The notes under the pieces were generated by a model, which saw nothing but the letters and a program-made list of their open reading frames with translations, was not told the origin of the DNA and searched no databases. Position numbers and translations under genes: made by a program. A DNA stretch of 7,317 bases, from contig QHVR01000624.1 of NCBI GenBank assembly GCA_003223595.1, forward strand, positions 1 to 7,317, given 5' to 3'. Positions within the stretch are counted from its first letter, which is position 1. Each line of letters begins with the position of its first letter. Source of the DNA: Acidobacteriota bacterium. Its GTDB lineage: Bacteria; Acidobacteriota; Terriglobia; Terriglobales; Acidobacteriaceae. Positions 1 to 5,552 of this stretch are shown here, piece by piece.

Positions 1-438
1 GAAGGGAGCGCCGCAGAATCCGATGACGGGCACGCGTCCGGCGAAATGCTTCGCCACCAGGGCAACCGCTTCCGAAACATAGCCCAGTTCGCCGGCACGA
101 TCGGTGCGTAGGCGATCGATATCGGCCTTCGAGCGAAGCGGCATTTCGATGACCGGACCTTCGCCGGTGGAGAAGTGAAAGGGCAGCCCCATGACTTCAA
201 GCGGCAGCAGCAGGTCCGCGAAGATAATGGCGGCATCAACGCCCAGGATTTCCGCCGCGGTGATGGTCACCTCTGCCGCCAGCGCGGGCTTCTTGCATAT
301 TTCCAAAAGGGAATGCTGCTTGCGCACGGCCCGGTACTCGGCCATATAGCGCCCGGCCTGCCGCATGAACCATACCGGCGTCCGTTCCACCGGTTGCGAT
401 CTGCAAGCGCGCACAAAAATGCTATCGGGGGCAGACAT
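1..438 (-). CDS. hemE: Uroporphyrinogen decarboxylase, N-terminal part (cut by window edge)
   Basis: HemE removes the four acetate carboxyl groups of uroporphyrinogen III to give coproporphyrinogen III, a cytoplasmic step of heme synthesis. Translating the minus strand from the ATG complementary to 436-438 gives 146 uninterrupted codons to the left edge; family members are about 340-360 residues, so roughly 40% is visible. Seen directly: 'FMRQAGRYM' at residues 24-32, with R26 and R30 matching the substrate-carboxylate-binding arginines (R37/R41 of human UROD); 'AAIIFADLL' at 69-77, with D75 matching the catalytic aspartate (human D86); and 'GRVPVIGFCGAPF' at 134-146, matching the human 'GRVPLIGFAGAP' segment. 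No convincing Shine-Dalgarno precedes the ATG, but the conserved region begins near residue 20, as in other HemE proteins. The gene is divergent from the cytochrome-type genes to its right. The plus-strand open frame at 175-582 is its shadow. Confidence 0.96.
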   Translation of the reverse strand, partial: MSAPDSIFVRACRSQPVERTPVWFMRQAGRYMAEYRAVRKQHSLLEICKKPALAAEVTITAAEILGVDAAIIFADLLLPLEVMGLPFHFSTGEGPVIEMPLRSKADIDRLRTDRAGELGYVSEAVALVAKHFAGRVPVIGFCGAPF

Positions 439-601
439 GAACTGTTGACTGTAGCATTTTTGGGCGGAAATGTGCTGCGCCCGAGGATCTGCGTTTATGC
501 GAGACTAGCAGGGGAGAAAGGTACTGCGAGATGTCTGAGGGTGCGCAGAAAAACGGAATCAGCCGCCAGGCGTGGGCCTTAACCCTGGAGTTCCTGCGGT
601 C
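439..601. other. Divergent intergenic region between hemE and the monooxygenase gene
   Basis: This stretch must carry the 5' leaders, and probably the promoters, of hemE (leftward) and the monooxygenase (rightward). I looked for sigma-70 hexamers on both strands. TTGACT at 445-450 (plus) has no acceptable -10 at 16-18 bp, and CATAAA (plus coordinates 493-498, minus strand) has no matching -35. I therefore call no promoter. The right part holds a possible 24-codon leader ORF at 531-605. Confidence 0.5.
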
Positions 602-605
602 GTGA
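531..605 (+). other. Possible 24-codon leader ORF overlapping the monooxygenase start
   Basis: An ATG at 531 opens a 24-codon frame ending at TGA 603-605. It has a purine-rich GGGGAGAAAGG at 511-521, with the last G nine bases before the ATG, which could serve as a ribosome binding site. Its stop overlaps the preferred GTG start of the next gene (GTG 602-604, in the four-base junction GTGA), the arrangement expected for translational coupling. The predicted peptide begins MSEGAQKN, ends TLEFLRS and has no recognised domain. It may be a chance ORF: nothing except position and the overlap supports translation. If one base were added near its end it would read into the signal peptide of the monooxygenase, so an N-terminal frame error is the alternative explanation. 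Confidence 0.2.
586..590 (+). promoter_or_regulatory. Shine-Dalgarno TGGAG favouring the GTG-602 start
   Basis: TGGAG ends 11 bases before GTG 602. The other in-frame start, GTG 572, has no purine-rich site upstream. The 602 start gives a classical signal peptide beginning M-R-I-A-A-V-L, whereas 572 adds ten residues with no charge. The spacing is slightly long, so the choice is likely but not certain. Confidence 0.45.
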
Positions 606-1921
606 GAATTGCGGCAGTGCTGGCAATCTTCTCAGCTGCAATCTCCGTTCTGCAGGCGCCCGCAACCAAGCCCATAGAAAAGACCGCCCAGCCCACGTTC
701 TATCGCGACGTACTGCCCATCCTGCAGAACCATTGCCAGAGTTGTCATCGCCCCGGAGAAGTCGCGCCGATGCCGCTGGTCACCTATGAGCAGACTCGGC
801 CTTGGGCAAACGCGATCGGCAACGCGGTCGAGATGAAGATGATGCCGCCCTGGTTCGCGGATCCGCGCTATGGGCATTTTGCGAATGATCCGTCACTCAG
901 TGAAGCTGAGATCGCCACCCTGACATCGTGGGCCAAGCTGGGTGCTGCATCGGGAGATTCGCACGATGCTCCCCCAGCGCGAAAGTGGACAGAAGGCTGG
1001 AACATCCCTCAGCCCGATCTGATACTGACGATGCCCAAAGCGGTGCCCCTGCCAGCTCACGGCGAAGTCGAATACACCTACGAGATCGTGCCCACCCACT
1101 TCGCGCAAAACCGGTGGGTGCAGATGTCGGAGTTTCGCCCAGGCAGTCCGGCTCACGTGCATCACGCGGTGGTCTACATCCGCCCACCCGACTCCGAGTG
1201 GTTGCGGCATGCGCCGGTAGGCGTGCCTTTCACAGCCTCTACCCTGAGCGATCCGATCGAACAGCGGCAGGCGCACGAGACCACCAGCGACTTGTTGCTG
1301 GTTTATGCGCCCGGCAGTTCGCCGGATCAATGGCCGGACGGCATGGCGAAATTCGTCCCTGCACGCTCAGACCTCGTTTTCCAGATGCATTACACCACCA
1401 ACGGCACCGCGGATGAGGATCGAACCAGCATCGGAATGATCTTTGCCCAGACGCCGCCAAAGCAGCGCGTAGTCACCTTACAATTGAACAATCATGCGCT
1501 GATCATCCCTCCGGGTGCTGACAATTTCCGCGTGGAGGTGCAGGGCACTTTGCCGCACGATGCGACCCTGCTCAGCCTGTTCCCGCACATGCATCTCCGG
1601 GGTAAGCGCTTCGAGTACGACATCGTGCACGATGACGGCAGCGTCGAGGTTCTGCTGCGCGTCAACTACCATTTCCACTGGCAGTTAAGCTACCGCCTGG
1701 CGGAGCCGCGATTGTTGAAGGCTGGAACCAAACTGAGCGCCATCGCGTGGTATGACAATTCGAAGAACAATCCGCATAACCCTGATCCCACCAAAACGGT
1801 CACCTGGGGAGATCAGACTTCGGATGAAATGATGGTGGGATTCTTCGATGTCGCCATTCCGGCGGAAATGGATAAGTGGCAATTCTTCGAGCGGGGCGCG
1901 CTGCCGAAACGCGCAAAGTGA
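602..1921 (+). CDS. Exported cytochrome c / PHM-like copper monooxygenase fusion
   Basis: Numbered from GTG 602 (439 aa). A signal peptide (residues 1-21, 'MRIAAVLAIF...') is followed by a mono-heme cytochrome c domain (about 31-115) with CQSCH at C45/C48/H49 and a candidate axial methionine at M80 or M81 ('MMPPWF'). The rest resembles the two-domain copper type II ascorbate-dependent monooxygenase core of peptidylglycine alpha-hydroxylating monooxygenase (PHM). All six copper ligands can be placed: H187 and H188 in 'HVHHAVVY' and H263 in 'FQMHYTT' for CuH; H329 and H331 in 'PHMHLRG' and M410 in 'TSDEMM' for CuM. PHM has the matching 'SSDEM' motif around M314. The only cysteines are the two heme-linking ones, so PHM's disulfides are absent. 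It probably acts in the periplasm, hydroxylating an unknown substrate, with the heme domain as a plausible electron inlet to copper. Peptide amidation is not implied. Ends with TGA; the start could alternatively be GTG 572. Confidence 0.88.
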   Translation: MRIAAVLAIFSAAISVLQAPATKPIEKTAQPTFYRDVLPILQNHCQSCHRPGEVAPMPLVTYEQTRPWANAIGNAVEMKMMPPWFADPRYGHFANDPSLSEAEIATLTSWAKLGAASGDSHDAPPARKWTEGWNIPQPDLILTMPKAVPLPAHGEVEYTYEIVPTHFAQNRWVQMSEFRPGSPAHVHHAVVYIRPPDSEWLRHAPVGVPFTASTLSDPIEQRQAHETTSDLLLVYAPGSSPDQWPDGMAKFVPARSDLVFQMHYTTNGTADEDRTSIGMIFAQTPPKQRVVTLQLNNHALIIPPGADNFRVEVQGTLPHDATLLSLFPHMHLRGKRFEYDIVHDDGSVEVLLRVNYHFHWQLSYRLAEPRLLKAGTKLSAIAWYDNSKNNPHNPDPTKTVTWGDQTSDEMMVGFFDVAIPAEMDKWQFFERGALPKRAK

Positions 1922-1947
1922 CCGTAGGCGCGACCAATTAAAAAACT

Positions 1948-2010
1948 CAGCACAGAGCTCACGGTATCTCATAGCGAATTCCCCTGTGTGCCTCTGTCTC
2001 CCCTGTGGTG
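1948..2010. repeat. CTCTGTG-type intergenic repeat sequence
   Basis: The spacer between the monooxygenase and the glycosyltransferase is low in coding signal. It contains CCCCTGTG at 1981-1988 and again at 2000-2007, with CCTCTGT at 1991-1997 between them, and the complementary ACAGAG at 1952-1957. This near-tandem pattern of CTGTG units resembles the 'CCTCTGTG/CACAGAGG' intergenic sequences I associate with acidobacterial genomes. That association is from memory, and copy number in this genome cannot be judged from one window. Its function is unknown. Confidence 0.35.
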
Positions 2011-2035
2011 CGCTTCGCATTTGCGAGCCAAGCGC
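2010..2035 (+). other. Hairpin upstream of the glycosyltransferase gene
   Basis: GCGCTT at 2010-2015 is perfectly complementary to AAGCGC at 2030-2035. Inside it, CGC 2016-2018 can pair with GCG 2023-2025 around an ATTT loop, leaving AGCC 2026-2029 bulged. The structure ends 18 bases before the ATG at 2054. No T-tract follows, so it is not a typical intrinsic terminator. It could be a 5'-leader structure, a processing site, or part of the neighbouring repeat sequence. Confidence 0.3.
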
Positions 2036-2053
2036 TTCCTCTGTAACACTTGA

Positions 2054-3901
2054 ATGGGAACAGCCGAATTGAGCGCCATTTCTACCCTACCCATTCCTGA
2101 GAAGACGGTGCAGGTTCCTCCGCGACTGCGGACGGCCTCTTACTGGGTGCTGGCCTTGGTGTTTGCCGCCGTGTACCTGGGAAGTCTCTTTTCGCCGCCA
2201 CTGCTCGATGACGCCGACAGCAGCCATGCCGAGGCCGCGCGCGAGATGTATGTAAGCGGTGACTACGTCACCCTGCACATCAACGGCGTGCGCTATCTGG
2301 AGAAGGCTCCGCTGCCATATTGGCTGGTTGCGGGCAGTTATCAACTTTTCGGAGTAAATGAGTTCGCTACTCGTTTGCCCATGGCGCTCTCCGTCATGCT
2401 GCTCGGCATTCTGGCGATCGTCTGGGGTACGCGCGCATTTGGCGAGCGAGCTGGAATCTACGCCGGCCTCTTCGTCTACACGGCGGCCGGAGTATTTCTT
2501 TTTACCCGCATTCTCATTCCGGACGTGCTGCTCAGCCTGCTGGTCGCGGCATCCCTCTATTTCTGGCTATCCGCTCTCGAAGACCGAGGTCCGGCGTGGA
2601 AGTGGTATGCGGGTTACGTCTGCATCGCCCTGGGTGTGTTGACCAAGGGCTTGATCGCACTCGTGTTTCCGGCAGGCACCGCTTTTTTCTACCTGCTGAT
2701 CACAGGAGAGTGGCGGCGCTGGAGAGAGTTCCGCCTGGCGTCCGGCTTTCTTTTATTCCTGGTGATCGCCGCGCCCTGGCACATTCTCGCCGGCCTCCGC
2801 AACACCGGCGGACAGGGGGGACACGGGTTTTTCTGGTTCTACTTCGTCAACGAACACTTCCTGCGATTTCTCGGCAAGCGCTACCCGCGCGACTACAACA
2901 AACTTCCCTGGGCGCTGTACTGGTCCTTGCACCTGGTATGGCTATTTCCGTGGAGCTTTTATCTTCCGGCAGCCATTCGGACCGCGGTCGAGACTCGAAA
3001 AAGCAGGTCCACCTTTCAGGATCGCACACGACTCATGTGCTACATCCTCGCGGGATTCGTGCTGATTTTCTTCGCCGTCTCCACCAACCAGGAGTACTAC
3101 ACGCTTCCAGCCTACTTCCCAGTGGTGATGCTATTGGCACAGGCCATCAGCCATTACGAATGCAGGGAATGCGACACAGGTCTGCGTGAAGGATGGCTCA
3201 GGGTTTCGGCTGGACTTATCGCTGCGATCGGAGTTGCCGCCGGCATTACTTTGCTGACTCTGCTATGGCAATCGCGGCACTTGCCCTTTCAACCGGATAT
3301 CGGAAGCGTCCTGGCTAAGCACGACATGGCAAGCGACACGCTCTCGACCTCGCACATCCTCGATTTGAGCTACGCGTCTTTTGCCGCGCTGCGCCTGCCG
3401 GCAGGTCTGGCAGCAATCACGCTGCTGATTGCACCAGCTGTCTCGTTCTTGCTTCGCCTTCGGCGCAGGCACTACGCTGCAACCTGGATGTTGGGCCTGG
3501 GGATGGCTGTGTTCCTGGTGGCGGCCCATATCGCTTTGGGACGTTTTGGACCCTACCTGTCGTCCAAAGATCTGGCCGAGAAGATCTCCGCGCGGCAACA
3601 ACCCGGCGATCGCGTCATGATCTACGGCGACCAGGCCTTTGGATCCTCTCTATTGGTTTATCTGCAACGCCCGATCGAGTTGGTCGAAGGACGAACCACT
3701 TCCATGTGGTTTGGATCCACCTTCCCAGACGCACCGCACATCTATCTTTCTGATTCCGACTTGCTGCAGGCATGGAACAGCCGCGGCCGCATCTTCCTGT
3801 TTGTTCCTCCGCATCTGAAATCCAAAGTGGATGCGATTCTGCCGCAGCGCTCTGTTGTGGCCGAGGTTTCGGGCAAGTACGTCTACAGCAACCGGCCTTG
3901 A
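2054..3901 (+). CDS. ArnT/PMT-type polytopic membrane glycosyltransferase
   Basis: A 615-residue inner-membrane protein of the glycosyltransferase 39/83 superfamily (ArnT, PMT and relatives), which moves a sugar from a polyprenyl-phosphate carrier to an acceptor on the periplasmic face. After a short cytoplasmic tail, the first helix (about 29-47) leads to a periplasmic loop with 'LDDADSSHAEAAREM' at 51-65. This carries the acidic catalytic motif (D53/D55, E60) corresponding to 'DEPRYAEIAREM' of ArnT. 'RYLEKAPLPYW' at 80-90 matches ArnT's conserved lysine segment, 'FVNEHFLRF' at 264-272 its 'VEHIQRF' region, and 'NQEYYTLPAYFP' at 345-356 another family motif. About twelve to thirteen hydrophobic segments lie between 29 and 496, followed by a soluble C-terminal domain (about 500-615). 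ArnT is about 550 residues. Donor and acceptor are not predictable, so no arnT symbol is given. No clear Shine-Dalgarno precedes ATG 2054; TTG 2069 is a possible alternative. The next gene lies 35 bp downstream and is probably cotranscribed. Confidence 0.88.
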   Translation: MGTAELSAISTLPIPEKTVQVPPRLRTASYWVLALVFAAVYLGSLFSPPLLDDADSSHAEAAREMYVSGDYVTLHINGVRYLEKAPLPYWLVAGSYQLFGVNEFATRLPMALSVMLLGILAIVWGTRAFGERAGIYAGLFVYTAAGVFLFTRILIPDVLLSLLVAASLYFWLSALEDRGPAWKWYAGYVCIALGVLTKGLIALVFPAGTAFFYLLITGEWRRWREFRLASGFLLFLVIAAPWHILAGLRNTGGQGGHGFFWFYFVNEHFLRFLGKRYPRDYNKLPWALYWSLHLVWLFPWSFYLPAAIRTAVETRKSRSTFQDRTRLMCYILAGFVLIFFAVSTNQEYYTLPAYFPVVMLLAQAISHYECRECDTGLREGWLRVSAGLIAAIGVAAGITLLTLLWQSRHLPFQPDIGSVLAKHDMASDTLSTSHILDLSYASFAALRLPAGLAAITLLIAPAVSFLLRLRRRHYAATWMLGLGMAVFLVAAHIALGRFGPYLSSKDLAEKISARQQPGDRVMIYGDQAFGSSLLVYLQRPIELVEGRTTSMWFGSTFPDAPHIYLSDSDLLQAWNSRGRIFLFVPPHLKSKVDAILPQRSVVAEVSGKYVYSNRP

Positions 3902-3923
3902 AGCTGGTAGACTGCTTTTTCTC

Positions 3924-3929
3924 AGGAGG
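3924..3929 (+). promoter_or_regulatory. Perfect AGGAGG ribosome binding site for a TTG start
   Basis: AGGAGG lies seven bases before TTG 3937, which begins a signal-peptide-like sequence. It overrides the longer open frame running back to ATG 3772. That extension would overlap 43 codons of the glycosyltransferase and encodes only out-of-frame shadow sequence. Confidence 0.85.
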
Positions 3930-3936
3930 GTCCAGG

Positions 3937-5109
3937 TTGAGCGAACGCATCCGCTTGTCCGCTGTTTTTGTTGTTGCCGCCGTGCTCGCAGCATCAGCCA
4001 TAGCTCTCAAGCAGGACAAGGCCCAAGCTCCTCATGGTGCGCCCGCAGTGCTGTCCCCTGCCAACGCAAGCACGAAGAAAGCCGAAGAACAATTCAAGAA
4101 CATCCAGGTACTGAAAGGTATTCCCGCTGACCAACTGATTCCTACCATGCAGTTCATCAGCGCGTCGCTGGGCGTGGAATGCGAGTTTTGTCACGAACCG
4201 AAGGCCTTCGACAAAGACGACAAGAAACCCAAGCAGACGGCACGCAAGATGATGGAGATGATGTTCGCCATCAATAAAGATAATTTCGAAGGGCATCGCG
4301 AGGTGACGTGCTACTCGTGCCACCGCGGAAACGCGCACCCGCAGGCTATTCCCGCAGTGGCGACCGAGCAGGCCCCAGCCTCCGCGGGACAGCCTCAGCA
4401 TGCGCACGCTGAAGCAGCGCAAACAGGGACGAAAGAAAACTCCGGGCCCGCTGCCGATCAGTTACTCGAGAAGTATATTCGGGCCCTGGGAGGATCCGCT
4501 GCCATCGACAAAGTTACGACGCGCGTGCTGAAGGGCACGATTGATTTCGAGGGCAAGTCATTACCCATCGATATCTACTGCAAGGCTCCGGACGAGCGCG
4601 TCTCTTTTACCCATATGCCGGAAGGCGACAGCGTTACCGCGTTCAACGGGCACGAAGGCTGGCTGGGAATGCCAGGACGTCCCATCCGCGAGATGCATGG
4701 CAGTGATCTGGATGGAGCCGCGATCGACGCCAACCTGCATCTGGCAACACAGTTGAAAACAATGTTTACCCAAATGAAAGTACGCGGAACGGAAAAGATT
4801 GGCGATTACGAGGCGTACCAGGTCGTCGGGCAGCGCGAAGGAAAGCCGCCGATTCATGTTTATTTCGATCAGCAATCCGGCTTATTGCTGCGATTGATCC
4901 GCTATGGAGATACCGCGCTGGGTTTGCTTCCGACGGAAATTGATTACAGTGACTACCGCGACGTGAGCGGGGTTAAGGTGCCGTATCGCTGGACCTTGTC
5001 CCGGCCCGGCGGACGCTTCACAATTCAAGTCAGCGAAATGCAGCAAAACGTCCCGGTGGACGATGCCAAGTTTGTGAAACCTGCGCCGCCAGAAGAGCTA
5101 GCAAAATGA
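3937..5109 (+). CDS. Exported diheme cytochrome c (reaction-centre cytochrome-like) with C-terminal LolA-like domain
   Basis: Numbered from TTG 3937 (390 aa). A hydrophobic signal sequence or anchor at 6-24 is followed by a diheme domain (about 48-135) with CEFCH (C82/C85/H86) and CYSCH (C125/C128/H129). The pattern matches the photosynthetic reaction-centre cytochrome c subunit family (PF02276). A methionine helix precedes each site (M71, and M105/M106/M108/M109), and 'AINKDNFEGHREVTCYSCHRG' resembles the 'INxxWxxH...GVTCYTCHRG' segment of PufC. Only two of PufC's four hemes are present. A linker rich in Ala, Pro, Gln and His (about 134-172) leads to a beta-rich domain (about 173-385, 'LLEKYIRALGG' onward) that looks like the LolA/MucB fold of periplasmic lipid-handling proteins; this assignment is by pattern only. 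Likely a periplasmic electron-transfer protein in an organism without reaction centres. C215 is an extra non-heme cysteine. Translation is set by a strong Shine-Dalgarno but a weak TTG. Confidence 0.88.
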   Translation: MSERIRLSAVFVVAAVLAASAIALKQDKAQAPHGAPAVLSPANASTKKAEEQFKNIQVLKGIPADQLIPTMQFISASLGVECEFCHEPKAFDKDDKKPKQTARKMMEMMFAINKDNFEGHREVTCYSCHRGNAHPQAIPAVATEQAPASAGQPQHAHAEAAQTGTKENSGPAADQLLEKYIRALGGSAAIDKVTTRVLKGTIDFEGKSLPIDIYCKAPDERVSFTHMPEGDSVTAFNGHEGWLGMPGRPIREMHGSDLDGAAIDANLHLATQLKTMFTQMKVRGTEKIGDYEAYQVVGQREGKPPIHVYFDQQSGLLLRLIRYGDTALGLLPTEIDYSDYRDVSGVKVPYRWTLSRPGGRFTIQVSEMQQNVPVDDAKFVKPAPPEELAK

Positions 5110-5126
5110 CTAGAGAATCGCCTAGT
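5109..5126. terminator. Weak stem-loop between convergent genes
   Basis: ACTAG (5109-5113) and CTAGT (5122-5126) can pair around an 8-base loop in the 19-bp gap between two convergent genes. The stem is only five pairs and no T-run flanks it on either side, so a bidirectional terminator is possible but weakly supported. Confidence 0.15.
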
Positions 5127-5128
5127 GT

Positions 5129-5422
5129 TCAGAGTGGACGCTGGGCTTTGCCGCCGTCTGCATTGCTCGTCACCATCGCGTCAGCCTCGATCTTTACGTC
5201 GACCTCGGCGCCCTCTTTGAGCTTCACCTTCTCGCCGTTTTCGTTTTCAAGCGTGTTGGGGACTCGAATCTCACGATAGAGATGGTCGGCGCCTTCAACC
5301 GCGATCTGGGCCTTTTCCGGTTCCCCGGTCTGAGGGTGAGGACGGATTACTTTTTCAACTCTGCCTGGGAGCGTAGTGCTGGCTTTATTCTTTTTCGAAG
5401 ACACGGATGTTTTACTCTCCAC
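5129..5422 (-). CDS. Small conserved Lys/Glu-rich protein of unknown function
   Basis: A 97-residue protein if read from GTG 5422. It has no signal peptide, no cysteine and no membrane segment, so it is probably cytoplasmic. The N-terminus is basic (several Ser and Lys, residues 3-14). The core runs from 'LPGRVEKVIRPHPQTGEPEK' (18-37) through 'AQIAVEGADHLYREIRVPN' (38-56) to 'VKLKEGAEVDVKIEAD' (66-81), an alternating hydrophobic/charged pattern suggesting a small beta barrel. I recognise the 'LPGRVEKVI...EKAQIAVEGADHLYREIR' style as an uncharacterised acidobacterial family, from memory. The frame stays open to ATG 5488, which would add 22 residues of unlikely composition. GGGGAA sits only two bases before GTG 5422, so neither start has a well-spaced ribosome binding site. 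It converges on the diheme cytochrome and diverges from the TonB receptor. I propose no function. Confidence 0.72.
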   Translation of the reverse strand: MESKTSVSSKKNKASTTLPGRVEKVIRPHPQTGEPEKAQIAVEGADHLYREIRVPNTLENENGEKVKLKEGAEVDVKIEADAMVTSNADGGKAQRPL

Positions 5423-5552
5423 AATTCCCCGGCAGCAATGTTTTGCGCTGGAAGTTCGGATGTGCTCAAAGTATCTCAGGCGTTTCATGTACCGGCCTAT
5501 CCGGCAAACACTGTAGTCGAGGAATTTCAGGCGAGTTTCAGTTTATGACGCT
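5423..5552. other. Divergent intergenic region upstream of the TonB receptor
   Basis: This 130-bp region separates the small minus-strand gene from the receptor. I found no -35/-10 pair, no operator-like palindrome and no well-placed Shine-Dalgarno for the receptor's ATG at 5553. TAG at 5514-5516 closes the receptor frame upstream, so its start must lie at 5553 or later. Confidence 0.45.

Noticed and set aside
445..473. Sigma-70 promoter starting with TTGACT
   Set aside because: The sequence 17 bp downstream (AAATGT) is a poor -10 match, and no better spacing was found.
175..582. Plus-strand open frame of 135 codons
   Set aside because: It is antisense to the well-conserved hemE coding sequence; its translation is Arg/Gly/His-rich with no domain.
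893..1330. Minus-strand open frames within the monooxygenase gene
   Set aside because: They oppose a gene with clear heme and copper motifs and are typical GC-rich shadow frames.
3772..3936. N-terminal extension of the diheme cytochrome frame
   Set aside because: It overlaps the conserved C-terminus of the glycosyltransferase, lacks any signal sequence of its own, and the AGGAGG/TTG pair at 3924-3939 gives a proper signal peptide.
5282..5548. Plus-strand open frames of 88 and 64 codons (second at 5407-5601)
   Set aside because: They are antisense to the small Lys/Glu-rich gene and the intergenic gap, with no ribosome binding site or domain.
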